From: Corythucha ciliata
Taxonomy: Eukaryota; Arthropoda; Insecta; Hemiptera; Tingidae
Reading direction: 5' to 3'
DNA: 64,000 nucleotides
Assembly (NCBI GenBank): GCA_038030265.1
Contig: CM075940.1
Location: forward strand, 14,955,604-15,019,603
Position numbers and translations under genes: made by a program. Shown here in pieces: positions 34,535 through 47,400 of this stretch (position 1 is the stretch's first letter; each line of letters opens with the position of its first letter). Under the pieces are notes generated by a model, which was not told where the DNA came from, searched no databases, and worked only from the letters and a program-made list of their open reading frames with translations.

Positions 34535-36680
34535 GAGTGAATTGTGTTGCATAGCATTAAGAGGCACTAGTTGCCATTGTTGGACCATAGTAAAACTCTA
34601 TGAAGTCAAACAAAAATGAGTATTCTCCCTCAAACGCTCACCCTCTCTCTCAAAAACTTATTCGTTACAAATTCAGGGCCCGACTATTGCTACAGAGTGT
34701 CTGCCTCTTATTTGAAAGTAGCTACGAAATAACTGTTTTTAAAGCAAAACAGTTGCTCTCCGCGAACTTAGTCTTTCTTTTTTTTCCATGAAAAGAAACG
34801 TTATAAATTCAACACGTTGCTTGTCTTATTGCAATTAAAGTGCCTTTGGGATATTGCAGCGATTCGGTCTTATTTTATACAATATTATACAATATTTTCG
34901 CGAAATATTGAAGAACAAATCGATTGAAAGGATATATGTTTCGTGGGTGTCCATATCCCGCCGAAATAAATATAGCTTTTTATCGTGTTTTTAGAAATTC
35001 CTGTATCCTGGATTAATTTTATTACACGTTAATTTTTTGTTTAGAAGGCACATTGGGGTGCATTAAATGAATTTGTGCCCCAAATATTGCTACAATGCAA
35101 TGTAATTTTAATATATGATGCGTACATCTATCAAGCAGTTTAAACAAATTATGAGGGTGTTTGATGGGGAGGGGTAAGTAATTTCGAGTAAATATACATA
35201 TATGCCATGACATTCTGTAGACCTGAAAGGTCTTAGTTCACTGCTCGTGTATTAAAAACTGCACGCTAATTTCAAAATATTTATAATTGTTTTGAGTGTT
35301 CCTTATCATGGGCGGTGTTATCTTGTTCAAGTTGAATTAAATTCTAATTTTCACGTTAAGTAATTTATTCACAATTGAGACACCGGCCTCATAGCAGCCG
35401 CCTTGGCTATAATGGTTAGTGGCTGAGTCCAGTTTAAGGGCAAGAGCTACCGTAAGTGCTTGATTGTCGTCGACCCAGATAATTTTATATTTTTCACTCA
35501 AACAGTTAGTCTGAGTCTCCGAGCGGAGTTCTGCCTGTCCACTATGCAGGTCACTCAAGTCTGATGACTATTGTTTTCAGTCTCAAGGCTCGCTTGAAAT
35601 TATTGTCATCTCCTATACGCTCAGTGTTCTTTTTCTCTAAATCCTCACTACAAGAGTGCGTGAAACGTAGAACTCACCCTCCCAATGTTATACTTATGGG
35701 TTATCCTTCAACAAATTATTAGGTTGAAGATGCACGACGACATATATTCGGGCAGGTCTTGAGGTGCGTTTCAGCGTAATTCTGAATACACTTCGAACAG
35801 ATTATTTGACGAAAAATGTGGTAATTTGGTCCCAAAACTGGCTTTAAAGTCAACAAACTGGTAATTCTGCTGTATAAATTATTGTTCAGCATTTTGTTTC
35901 TGAAAACACGCGTGTTGGAAGCTGCACGCTAATTTCAATAAATATATTCACCTCTACGGATTTCATTTAGTTAGCGCGTCACACTTTGAAAGTCGATAAT
36001 TACGACTATAGTCGTACTACATGAAAACTTGATCGCAACAAAAGATTGCTATTAAAAACCTCTTGAAATTGTCAGTCTTTGGTGAAGATACTATAATAAT
36101 TACCCTGAAAACTTGACAATTCAATCAATTAACTATCAATTCGGTCACAACATTTGGGTCTTCCCGGAAATTAATAGTTTTGTTCTAGATACTGACTTCT
36201 TGGCTATCCTACTAGTATTTTTGTCTCTATAATTTGCTAGGAGACCCTACGCATGGGCTTCTGCGAGAATCGTACCCATCACCTGGTTTATAAGCGTAAG
36301 ACTTCTTCATGCATTTTATTGGTTGGTTTTGTCAAAGCTCTCTCGAGTTTAACTGGAGGAGTTTCCCTAGTTTACTTGAAGTAGACAAGGCCATGGCAAG
36401 TAGACAGCCTCAATTGTGGGTACCTTAATTGCACGGCAATTCGCCTTTCTGAATTAAATCGTATGCTAATGGAGACGACGGGTGGAAGTGAATTGCGCAG
36501 TTCCAGAAGTGTATGCTAATGCGGAACCCTATTAAGTGCAATCATATAGGCAGCACCATTGTTTTAAAAGGCATCAGTCACGGGAGTCTTGAGAGGTACA
36601 GATCTCGGTGTTTTTGAAGGCACCAATATTGGTATTTGAGAGGTGTCAAGTCCAAATTGGTCCCCGAATTGTGGTTGTGT
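34535..36680. other. Upstream flank or first intron of the FE65-type gene
   Basis: No coding exon or complete mobile element is recognised. A pyrimidine-rich acceptor (TTTTTTTTTTTTCAG) ends near 36699 and probably opens the exon that contains the start codon. Confidence 0.4.
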
Positions 36681-36852
36681 TTTGTTTTTTTTTTTCAGAT
36701 CATTGCTTACGAGCTTCCCTATATTCTGTTTCAGTACCAGTGGTTAATTTTATGGGATGTTGTGTGGAGAGTTAGGGGGACGAATTCACCCTCATTTAGA
36801 TGTAACAAGCAATACTCGAAACCCGTACTCAGCTCTTCTAAGCCTTTACACG

Positions 36853-39782
36853 ATGGCCACAACTGCGGCTGATGAAGATATTTATTTAGGTAATAAGTCG
36901 CCCGCCTCCTTATCACGCCGCAAATGTTCGAAACAACTTTCAATTTTCAGAAAATGGTTTGATGAGCTACGAAAACCCTAATTATCACATGCACAATTTG
37001 GATGACGCTTTGAACTCTAATACAACCGATGTGTCTTCGTTCAGAAATTTCTTGTACTCCGAATTAGAAACAATGTGTCGACCCTCGAGCACGACGAATG
37101 GGAGGAAGTCATACGCGACTCTCGACATCGGATCAATGGGAGTTGATTTGAACACGGGACCCGTGACCAATTTGGACACAGATAACAGTCTGCATAGGTG
37201 TGATATTCACCTTATATCAGTATGAAAGCGTGATATTATTTGTTTGATTCACCAGTAGAAATAGCTGTCCGGTGAAACTTGACAATACGCCTGTTGGAAA
37301 CGTTAATCGAGAAAGCTGTAGAGCATTTGACGTGAAGTCTTCAATGCGAAGTAATAAACCAGATCTGATAGAGCACAGCGATGTAATTCTAGATAGGTAA
37401 GACAATAATTCTAAGCCTTCTTTTCAACGGTAACAAACGTTCATGTGTATATAACGCATATTAAAAGGAGTTTCGAAAAAGATGATTCTGAATCCGCTGA
37501 GAAAAATTATGACAATCCTTCAGATAGATCATCAACGTCTTCACCAAATTTCTCATCCAACGAAGATTTACCCCCGGGATGGGAAAGGCACCAAGGTAAG
37601 GAGCCAATGTATAGGCTTATTCGGAACAAAATACGTGACATTATACTCACAGACAGCGACGGACCGTACTATTGGCACATTAAAAGTGGAACAATTCAAA
37701 GGAACGCTCCAGAAATAATCACAGGTAGCAATGAACCGAGAACACCATTGGTGAAGGATGCTGAGACGGTAAGCAATCATCATGTCACGAAAAATCGGAA
37801 TGATTCAAGAGGGGTTTTTGTGTTTGTTTTACTAGGCACTCACTAGCTTTCATCAAAACGGAGGACTGGGTACAGTTACCAGAAGCAACACTAGCTCAAC
37901 TTTTGAGGAGCTGGAATCAAGAAAAAAGGACGAGCGGAAAGAAGAATTAGCCCTCAAGTAAGTGTTGATGATCAGCTTCATTAGTATTAGCAAGTCTGAC
38001 AGCATTTGCTGGGTTTACTGCGTTCATATAAGCGTACCGCTTATATATAAAGTGTCTAAGGATAAGTCACTGGGATTTATTATGGGAGTGCATTGTCGAT
38101 GGCTGAATTACATAGTTATTGGCAAAACAACGAAACCACTTGCTCTCCAACGCTGATTTCTTTTCTTTTCTATGCCTTCACAGAAGAAGAAGCTACCCGG
38201 CGAGGAATGAAAAAGAGAAAGAAAAAGCGATTCGATTCGCTGTTCGAAGTTTAGGCTGGGTTGATATATGCGAGATTGACTTAACGCCTGAAAGGTCAAG
38301 CAAAGCTGTTAATAAGTGTATTGTGGAGCTTTCTCTTGGCAAAAATGGACTGAATGATAATGTTGGTCGTTGGGGTGATGTACGTTTTAAAGGGAAACCC
38401 ATTTTCTCGCCCCGGCCCCGTCACCAACTGTTGACCTTTAAATTCTGATTTTATTCAGGGCAAAGATTTATTCATGGATTTGGATGAAGGCGCTCTGAAA
38501 TTAATAGATCCGGAAAATCTTACTGTCCTCAACACTCAACCTATTCATACCATTCGAGTTTGGGGCGTCGGAAGAGACAATGGAAGGTATAATATTCGTC
38601 TGTTTATTACTTTGGTAATAATGACGAGAGCTAACATTTTTTACTTTTTTGTTGTTGCACTTATCAAGAGAGAGGTAAAATTCAGGCATTATTTTGGAAA
38701 TTCATTAAGAAACTTTGTGAATACCCTATCTTACTTTTTATTCTATGATTTCAGAGATTTTGCTTACGTTGCACGCGACCGTATCACCCGCAAACACATG
38801 TGCCATGTGTTTCGTTGTGATATGCCTGCTCGAACCATAGCTAACACACTAAGGGACATATGCAAAAAGATAATGATTGAAAGAAGTCTTCAACAAAATC
38901 TAGCTAAACCAATTGATACAAGTAAGAATCTCATTGAACGTTGTCCCACGATATTTTTGCTTCACATTTTACTTCTGCAGATGGCTCTTCAGTGAGTACC
39001 AACAAACCGTCCACAGCTACTCGCCCAACCAATCTTCCAACTGAGCACCGACGATTTCATCGGAATACGGAAACTACTTTGTGTAAAGTTTAGGTCGTGT
39101 GTTTTAAAAATGTATTTTGGTAATTTTTTATTTGTTCTCAGCTCAGTCTTTCCCAACGCCGATGGAAGAACCAAAAAAAGTTATTCAAGCCGAATACCTT
39201 GGAAGTGTTGAAGTATCTAGAGCAAGTGGAATGGACGTCCTTAATGAAGCTATCGATCAACTAATGAATTCGGCACCTAAATCTCAATGGCAATCCGTGA
39301 ATGTAGCTGTAGCACCAAGCATGATCACAGTATCACCTGAAGTGGATTCGGTAGTAGTTCTCCCCATATTTTCACGTTTTTGAGTACTATATTTACTAAT
39401 TTAACCAGGAAAACAAGCCATTGGCCGAGTGCCGAGTGAGATATCTGTCATTCCTAGGCATTGGTCACAATGTCAAGCAATGCGCTTTCATCATGCACAC
39501 TGCGCAAGATTTATTTGTGGCTCACGTTTTTCATTGCGAGCCATCCGCTGGAGCTCTTTGCAAAACTATAGAAGCTGCCTGCAAGGTTCTTGCCCCCCTT
39601 CTTATCTTGGTTTCGCGATTTTCTATATTATTTAATTTCGCTAGCTGAGATACCAAAAGTGTCTTGACGCTCATCCTCATAGTGTTGCTAACACTGACAC
39701 CAGATCGCCCAACCGTGGGCTGAGTGCTACGATTAAATCTCTCGTGGGAAGCATTACAGGGAGACGTACCAAAAAATCCTGA
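36853..39782 (+). CDS. Fe65: FE65/APBB-type adaptor (WW + two PTB domains), 13 exons
   Basis: Exons: 36853-36889, 36951-37197, 37256-37396, 37468-37595, 37653-37768, 37836-37957, 38184-38379, 38459-38586, 38755-38921, 38981-38991, 39147-39350, 39409-39585 and 39645-39782. Phases agree throughout and give 603 residues. An in-frame ATG at 36757 would add 32. The WW domain is at about 174-208 (LPPGWERHQ...PYYWHI). PTB1 is at about 280-425 (RFAVRSLGWV, IRVWGVG, DFAYVARD, CHVFRCD), and PTB2 at about 436-575 (AEYLGSVEV, CRVRYLSFLG, FAFIMHT, HVFHCEP). This order is diagnostic of FE65 proteins, which bind the NPxY tail of APP-like proteins and carry signals to the nucleus. Oddities: the second WW tryptophan is Arg201, and a YENPNY motif lies at 19-24. 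The acceptor of exon 4 is weak, and exon 10 is an 11-nt microexon or a 107-nt form. Confidence 0.92.
38981..39087 (+). other. FE65 microexon with alternative donor
   Basis: After the acceptor TTCTGCAG, a strong donor GTGAGT gives an 11-nt exon (38981-38991). A weaker donor, GTTTAG, at 39088 gives a 107-nt exon. Both end in phase 0, so the longer form would insert 32 residues rich in Ser/Thr/Arg between the two PTB domains without breaking the frame. Confidence 0.5.
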
Positions 39783-40308
39783 GAAAAACATTTGTCTCTA
39801 CAGGTAATTCAATTGATTATTTTTCCTACTAAATTTTTAATCCAAAATTTATGTTTTTTAAGGATTTATGCGCTCCTGTAGAGCGTGAGGTTATTAAACA
39901 CCGTCATTTGCAAAGTCCTCTGGTAACATCCACAAGCCTTCAATCACTCTTATCCCCAACTTTGTCCTTCCAAAGACACAACTGGGATTTGTGAATTGTT
40001 ACAAAAAAAATCGTCAACTCTACTTATAATCCAAACCATAACTAATAATAATGATAAATGCCCTAATAAGTAAAATGAAACACGCTCGCTTTCCAAGTGG
40101 TAATTCGTTGGTGAACCGCTTGCAATCACCCTACGTTGTGAATCCTTGTGCACGTAGCCACAATTCGTCACCGTGATCCTCAAAGAGTGCAAATATTTAG
40201 TTACGAGTGTGAACGCGTTGATTTTTTTTTAATATTTCGTTTGGTTTACAGCAAGCAAACGAGAGGCTTTTTTTCCATTGGGGAAGTTCTTGAAACGAAC
40301 CAACTGTA

Positions 40309-40314
40309 AATAAA
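40309..40314 (+). promoter_or_regulatory. Candidate poly(A) signal for the FE65-type gene
   Basis: AATAAA lies 527 bases after the stop codon. Another AATAAA is at 40754-40759. Confidence 0.4.
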
Positions 40315-40759
40315 TTGTATAAAAACGAACATGCGCGCCACCTTTGTTAGAAGTGCAGTCTGAATTTGTTAAACAAGTGCTATTATTTGATTATCGTTTC
40401 ATGCTATACCAAATCATTTGTAAAGTACATGTTTAGAAGTGTAACCGTTGCTTGATACCACTGTTGGTACAAATCATTGTAGGAGATCTTCACATTTGAA
40501 GCTTTACTTGATTGGCAGTTTATTATTTCAATTAAGAAGTAGTTTCTCCCTGAAATCGAAAGGTAACAACCCAACACTTTTCTCTTTATTTTGTCTTCTA
40601 GTTTCATAGATAAATACAAAAGAATATCTCATTTCGATCAAAACTCACGGGTTTTTCGTATTATAGTATTCTCGTCAATTAATACAATTGTTGTTTAAAC
40701 TGCATTTTAATAATTGATTTGATGACAAAACATCATAGTGAAGCAATACTGTCAATAAA

Positions 40760-41814
40760 TTTCTGTTTCCTTCATCCCTTACGATGATGTGATTGAATTT
40801 ACCCACCCAGCCCTCCATGTCGTTTTTTCTGTATAGTGACTTCACTTTACTAGGAACCTACAGACCACGTGAACGCACCGTCATTTTGGAGCATTGACAG
40901 GCTCGACCTACTAGGGGGATAATTTCTCCTCGCTTCGAAGGACTCGAACTGCTCCATAGTATTTCCACCTCCATTCAGAGTAGAATTTTATCAATCTTCT
41001 TACCCCAAGATTGACGATGCGCTCACTCGGTTGTATAGTTGCCTTAACTCGACTTGCGCGTAGTTGCTCTTCACAGGGTCTTACCCAGAGTGGGGGCTAC
41101 TTGGGTGCTAAAGTGTTAACAAAATGACCCCCCCCCCCATTTCCATCTGAACGAAAATTATAGCTTAGGACGTACAATGAGGAATGAAACTTCCAGTTCT
41201 CTTGCCTAATAGTAGAGTAATTTATCGATATCGAGGTTGAGGAGAATCGCTAATACCTGGCCAAAAATCCAGTCTCTAGGATGAAAATGCTAGTTTTGAG
41301 GCCTTAAAATCAGATTACATTGACAGTTTTCTCATTAAATTTTAAGGGTTCCCCAGTAATTTTCCTGCGTCCTTCTGTGACCGTTAGTGGGTATTGTTAC
41401 GTGAAACGACACGAACAGCTGAACGAACATTAACATCTGGCTTCAACCCAAAAATTATTAATCGGGCCCAAAAAACTGATTGTCGTATTCAGGCCGAATA
41501 GACCCACACGACTATACTGGGCGCGCCCACCATTATAGACAGAAAACTCATTGATCTACACCATTTCACGAGCTAACACTGAAACAAACGAAGCCAGAGA
41601 GAACGTCGAACCATCATGTGCTGACGACTAGGTAAAAAAACTGCTGGTTTGACCGTGAAAACGGACTACGAAGCACCAGGACCACATTTTGTTACCAAAG
41701 TGATAATTCACAAGCCACAACATTACTAAAAAATAATTCAACAATTAGCACAAACTCAAGCGAAGAAAGTCATCATAGTTCACTCTAAGGAAACGAAAAG
41801 TGAGAAACTTGGCA
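40760..41814. other. Intergenic, dispersed repeat
   Basis: At about 40900-41050 there is a copy of the repeat seen at 19370-19545 (blocks TATTTCCACCTCCATT, AGAATTT-ATCAAT-TTCTTACCCC, GGTTGTATA). A C run lies at about 41130. No gene was found. Confidence 0.55.
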
Positions 41815-44420
41815 AAAATGTTACAAGTGAGCCAACAAAGCGTAATTGGTATTGAGAACGATATCCTTGCGAAAAATCGTTTCCGAACATAGCTCTAGTT
41901 TCTTTTTAAGAAAAAAGTTAATTTCGGCAGGCCGTCAGTCTGTCTGTCACCCCCCCCCCCACAAAAAACATTAAAATGAAAATCTGGCCATTTCTTGGTA
42001 CGAGAAGCGCAAATCTGGCCCTTATATTGACAATAAACATTTCTTAGGGCCGTATTCAGAAACCAACCTTAACCTTTACGTCTCCTTTAAGCGATTCAAA
42101 ACAGATGACACATTTTAATAAACCATCATATTTTTCAACTCCTTTAGTAAAGGCTTCGTAAAGGTGGGTTTCTGAATACGGCCCTTAGACACGTTATCAC
42201 CGCGTACCCAAATTTTGTTTTCAGTCATGACTTCAAAACAATAGAGGCTTCAATATTTTGGAACTATTTTTTCGGGTTTCTCGTGCAATTTTTTTGCCAT
42301 ATGACTACAACGCTACCGTAAAATGACACTTTTTTGTAGTCGAAATCGTCGTTTTTAGCGCAGTCACAATCAGTAGCCCAAAATAAAGGTCGAAATTGCC
42401 AACAAAATGGAGGGGGGGGGATTCCAAAGTGCCTTTGCATTTTAATTACGGACCCCCCCTCAAACAAACTCAAGCGAAGAAAGCCTTCCGAAAAAAGACA
42501 CAATCACAATCCGTAGTACATAAAAGTGAGAAATATTACAAAAATTACGTACTACCTGACCATAATACAACCACGGTTTATGCATTCCCGAAGATATAAA
42601 GTGTCCTCTCTTCACTTACCTTTCGAAGATCAACCTATTAACCCTCCTCCGTGAAACCAGGGTATTGATGTGCCATAGTTAGCTAGTTCGTTCAAAATTG
42701 GAAACCATTCTACCTCCCCCATTCAATCCCTTTTTCCAAATCATCAAGTTAGAGTTAATTCGATAAAAACCCATAAGCAAAGTCAGCTAGTTAGGTAGTT
42801 TGCAAAGCAAATATTCAAATTTACGAATAATGGGACCACAGTGTGACTACATCAAGATCCTATAGATATTTCGATATAAAGAGCGGGAAGTGATTCCATA
42901 AATGACAGAATCAACCTACAAATCTACTTGAATCATTTCCTCAAGGAAACAAACAGAGTTTATTAGTTTCGAAGGTTCATTGGACTGTGGTCACACTATA
43001 ACTCCAGACTCCAGAGATAATCCCACAAATCATTAAGATCTTGAATTCCTCAAGGTCTCCAAAAATCCGAGGACGGACTGTCTTTTCTGAAATAAACACA
43101 GCTAACACGTCTAATCTCAGGGCTGGGTTAGTTTTTTAAGTTTGGCGCAAAAACGAAAAAATGCGTGAAATATGAAAAAAAAACTGTACGAGCCAATTTA
43201 CATAAAAATACAAAAAACTTACAGCGGTTTCACCGAAACCCCGTCCACCCCCTCTCGCATTGTTGGAGACTTTTTTAGTTGTGAAGAAATTCGGCCTAGT
43301 TGGATTACATTTTCGTCTGGCCTGGCCGGCCTAATAACAACAACTAATTTTTTAGAAGAAATTAAATTTAAAACCCCCAAAACGAAGTGAGAAAAACGTT
43401 TAATGCGATTTTGAAGTCGTAAAATCTACAGTGATGTGTCATGATGCCGAGTACATTCACAACGAGGCGAAAAAAACTGACTCGATGAGTGTACTTCCGT
43501 CGTCATACTGTTGATATGAAAAGAGGACGTGTGGTGGGTGTGTGTAGAAGTTCCGACCATCGAGACGAGCCAGTTGAAGAGAGGACACTGTAGACCCATT
43601 CGTTTGTCATCCCCAACTGTCCTGAGCTGCCCATAATGTTTATTTCGGAAATTTCAAACATCTAATTTTGTAACAGTGATATCAATATCAAACTGAGTAC
43701 CTTGTATGGGTATGCCCCAGCTCCAAATGACAAACGAACAAACCTAAGAAATGAAATTAAAAAAATGTTCGGGTTTCGTGCTCAATTTGCTTACCACCTG
43801 GGTCACTTAATTCCTAATGTGGTGTCGGATTGGTATCGACAATAACATGTGTTTTCTCCTATCTAATACCACTAGTGATCAGAAAAAAGTAGAATTATGC
43901 CACATAACTTTTCTACGGCTTGCGTAGACCATCAAAACATAAAAACTCAGGACGTATTAGTACGTTAGTAGGACAAACTGATGGTGGCTTCCATATGAGC
44001 TTTCCGAAACCGAAAAATTGTACGCAAAATTTGAAAGGAAACGTTCAAAATGCTAAAAACCGTGATTGTTTTAAGATAGCACCGCGCACAAGAGCTACAA
44101 TACGGTTCAAATAATACCATAATAAGAGCTACTCTTCGAAAAGCGGTGGGGCTACCTTATATTATGGCCAGTCTTAACCGTGCTATCCACCTACCTTGCT
44201 AGTCAGCAACTTCCTCCTGAAACAAAAATACAGCACAAATTAGTAAGAACGCAAAGAGACTGTTTCTTGACGCCGGAGAGTTTTCACATGTGGCAATCGT
44301 CCACGTGAAATTCTCAGAATGGGCCAGAATTGAAGGAGCTGCTCTCTTTGTAAAAGGTAATGGTCAATTAGATATTAATGAGCAATTATTGAACTAATAA
44401 CTAAGCGTGAGACAGATTTA
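41815..44420. mobile_element. Unclassified repeat, copy 1 (inverse of 52.2-54.3 kb)
   Basis: Long stretches are diverged reverse complements of 52230-54290. Examples of shared blocks are GTAGTCGAAATCGTCGTTTTT at 42332, CTTCACTTACCTTTCGAAGA at 42613, GAACAAACCTAAGAA at 43738 and AAGATAGCACCGCGC at 44073. Broken coding potential remains at the far end (a ..RLFLDAGEFSHV.. .. FVKGNGQLDINEQLL stretch). I cannot assign a transposon class. The copy is longer than its mate, partly because it contains the MITE at 42047-42184. Confidence 0.7.
42047..42184. mobile_element. PIF/Harbinger-type MITE, 138 bp
   Basis: Terminal inverted repeats GGGCCGTATTCAGAAACC and GGTTTCTGAATACGGCCC (one mismatch) are flanked by TTA at 42044-42046 and 42185-42187. 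The matching place in the inverted sister copy (about 54080) has no insertion, which supports the boundaries and shows that it arrived after the copies separated. Confidence 0.85.
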
Positions 44421-44429
44421 AATAACTAC

Positions 44430-47400
44430 ATGCCAATCACTTTGATCAGTTGAAAAATATACTCACACTAATAAGCTGAGGAGATAAACGATTTGATCCA
44501 TCCTCCTCATGGTTATTCTCCGTCCCACTCACTCACGGTTAAAAAATATTTATGACCGGATTTTTTTTCAACGAACAATTCAAAAATTTCACACCCTTGA
44601 ATTTGATTCTACGAAACGCACTTTCATCAACCGACTATCGTCGGAAAAAGGAAACCTGGGAAAAGAAAGAAAAGAATAGTTATTTTGACGCCTCGCTTAG
44701 TTTTGCCTGTGGAAATATAGGGTGTAAGGATGGGGGGGGGGGGGGTTCATAGTGATACGGGATCCGTAGAGCTCAAAATCTGTTTCGAAGTCCTATTTAC
44801 TCCCCCCCCCCCGCTCAATCATTTTTATACGTTTGGAAATCGGGCCCCGTGCCACCCCCTGAAATGCGTACCTTCCCCCGTCATACACACAGAAAAACAC
44901 GTAATTCTAATTACGTTACAATTTACAAACACAAAACACGTTATTGTATGAACGATCAGCGCAGAACAGTTGCTTTAAAAAAAGGTCGAAAAAGCCCACT
45001 TAACGCAACGCCGCGCTTTATTCAGCTGGTACGCATATCTACTTCTGGATCCAAATACGGTGGGTTCCCACATGGACATGTCAGGGAGGTGATGAAGGCC
45101 CAATCATAAGCTGCGGTTACACGCAGCGAAACTTCCTCGTGAGGCAGTGTTTCACTGTACCGAATCTACAGCGATTTTCCTCGCGAAACAGTGTGAGCCG
45201 GCAGCTTTTAAGCGAGGCAATCGAGATGTCAACTTTCGGTTTTTCAGAATCCTGCAGCATCATCGTGTTTCGCCTTCATGACCATTCTGTATCTCGAGAA
45301 GAATTTTTCATTTTAGCAAATCAAATAATTAATAGGATACTTGATTTGTTCTTTGCTTTTCCTCCAAGCGTCTTCATTGAGCCTTTTACTATGGTACCCG
45401 GGATCTTTGGCTGTCCCAAAAATCTTAGTAATGTTTGTATTCGTCAATCAAACGAAAAACTTCTAAACTATAGAGAGAAAATACTGAGAGACGACTGGTT
45501 TGCCTCGCGAGGCAAAAAGACACGTTCACACACAGCGAAACACTTTGATGCGCTGCGATCGCGGTTTCACGCCTCGCGAGGCGTGTTTCAGCTCTTGAAG
45601 ACACGTTTACATTAAATACCCACCTTAACATATGACACCCCCTTCCGCCTCGTAGGCTTCTTAAACGGCTGAAAGATGCTTCAATCCAGAATCATTGCTT
45701 TAATCGGTCTGAATATCCCGCTTCCCACACCACTGTTCTCAACGATTCAGAAATTTAAAATCCGGAAATTGTGTTTTTTTGTAAGCTAAGCCCTCACTCC
45801 GGATGGACGGGGGGGGGGGGCAAGGGAGCATTTTCAGGTCCTGGCCAGAGCAACGTTTGCCAATTCAACTCCCTCCCTATCTCAATTGTGCGCGGTCGTC
45901 GGGAGTCGTCGAAAGGCCCACCCATTGAACCACTTTAACAACAAAAACTGCTGCATCGGCTACACGTGACCGAGGAGAGAACAACGAGGAACGGAGGAAT
46001 GACAATATGGTGAGGAGAGCAAGGGGCCTGTAGAGTGGACAGTGGAGACTGGTGACATTTTGTGCCTGTTTCGTTTGCGTTCGGACCAGTTCGGCCCGTC
46101 TCACCGACTATGATTCCGTCCCACCTGACAGAGCTTGTGACTGGTGAGTCCCATTTCATTATTTTTTGCTAACGCTTACCCTGTCACTCTGTGTAGTGCG
46201 TACCGGAATCCACACGAGTCGTCCCCCCCCCCCCCGCCGACGACCAAGGATCTGAAGAAGGCCATTCCATTTTCCATCCTTCCCGTTTCGGACGCCCACA
46301 GGCATCTCCGCTCTGCACCAAAGAGGGTCGTTAGTGGCATAGTTAAGTAGTGGTGGGGGGGGGGGAGTCTTTTTCATCGGTTGTAAAAAATATCTGTATA
46401 AATAACAATAAAAATGGGATTAATTGGGCGCCATCTGAGGAAGAATAATTTTTTTTTCTAATTTGAAAAGCTCCTTCCTCTCCAATAAAAAAGGACTGGA
46501 AACTCGGTAAAAGATCCTTCACTCTTATAACCCGCCTGTGCGGTGTGAAGTTGTAGAGTCTAGTGATCGTGCCTGGAACGGTTTCAACTGAAATTTAAGT
46601 GCTTGGTATATCACCGATTTGAGGAAAATGAGATAATATTTCCCTGTTATTTCACTATGTATCAATATCCTCATTTTGTTTTTTTTATACCTAACAACCT
46701 CCTACTCAAAAAGCCTCCTTCAGTGGGGCCAGTCTCTTTTATTTTAGTTATCAACGGGAATGGGGCAAGTTAAGCGATAATCACTATTTTTACTACCTCA
46801 ACTGTGACAATTGAATGCAACAACTTGTTGGCTACATCTTGGAGTGCCAGGCTAGCACGATCCAGTACCGTACGGGACCATGCTAAGCTGCTAAGAGGCA
46901 ATTAAAATTTCGCTGATTTGGCGACGGGGGGACAAAAAGACGTCGGAGATACGTTTTCACTCCTAAAAAGCCGGGAGATAAAAAATAGCATTGCCTTCAG
47001 TGGCACTCGGGACCGTCAATAACATTCCCCCGCCCACCCAACCCAAACCCTAACCCCTCGCCCACCAACAGGACCTCTTTTATTTGAGCAAATAAATTTT
47101 TGTTGATGGAAAAATAGGGCGAAGCACAGTACATACATTCAAATAAAATTGACAAATTCTCACCTTTTTCGAGCCGGCCGCTCTTTTCAACGGATTGATA
47201 CAACAAAAGGGCCATTCAACAATAAACTCGCGCGAGGGGTGAAAAGGACGCGATTTTACATTTACTGCCTCATAAACGTATTTTAATGTTCATATTCACT
47301 CAAAACACACTGACCGACCTCACTTTATATCTATAAATTCTCGGATGAAATGAGGTGATGACGGTTGAAATGACAAGGCGATGCGAGACCCTTCAACCCG

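Noticed and set aside
45139..45615. 158-codon plus-strand ORF
   Set aside because: It runs through palindromic repeat ends and shows no family resemblance.
46110..46142. Possible first exon reading MIPSHLTELVT with GTGAGT donor
   Set aside because: The only nearby acceptor leads into a C homopolymer and a quick stop, with no family.
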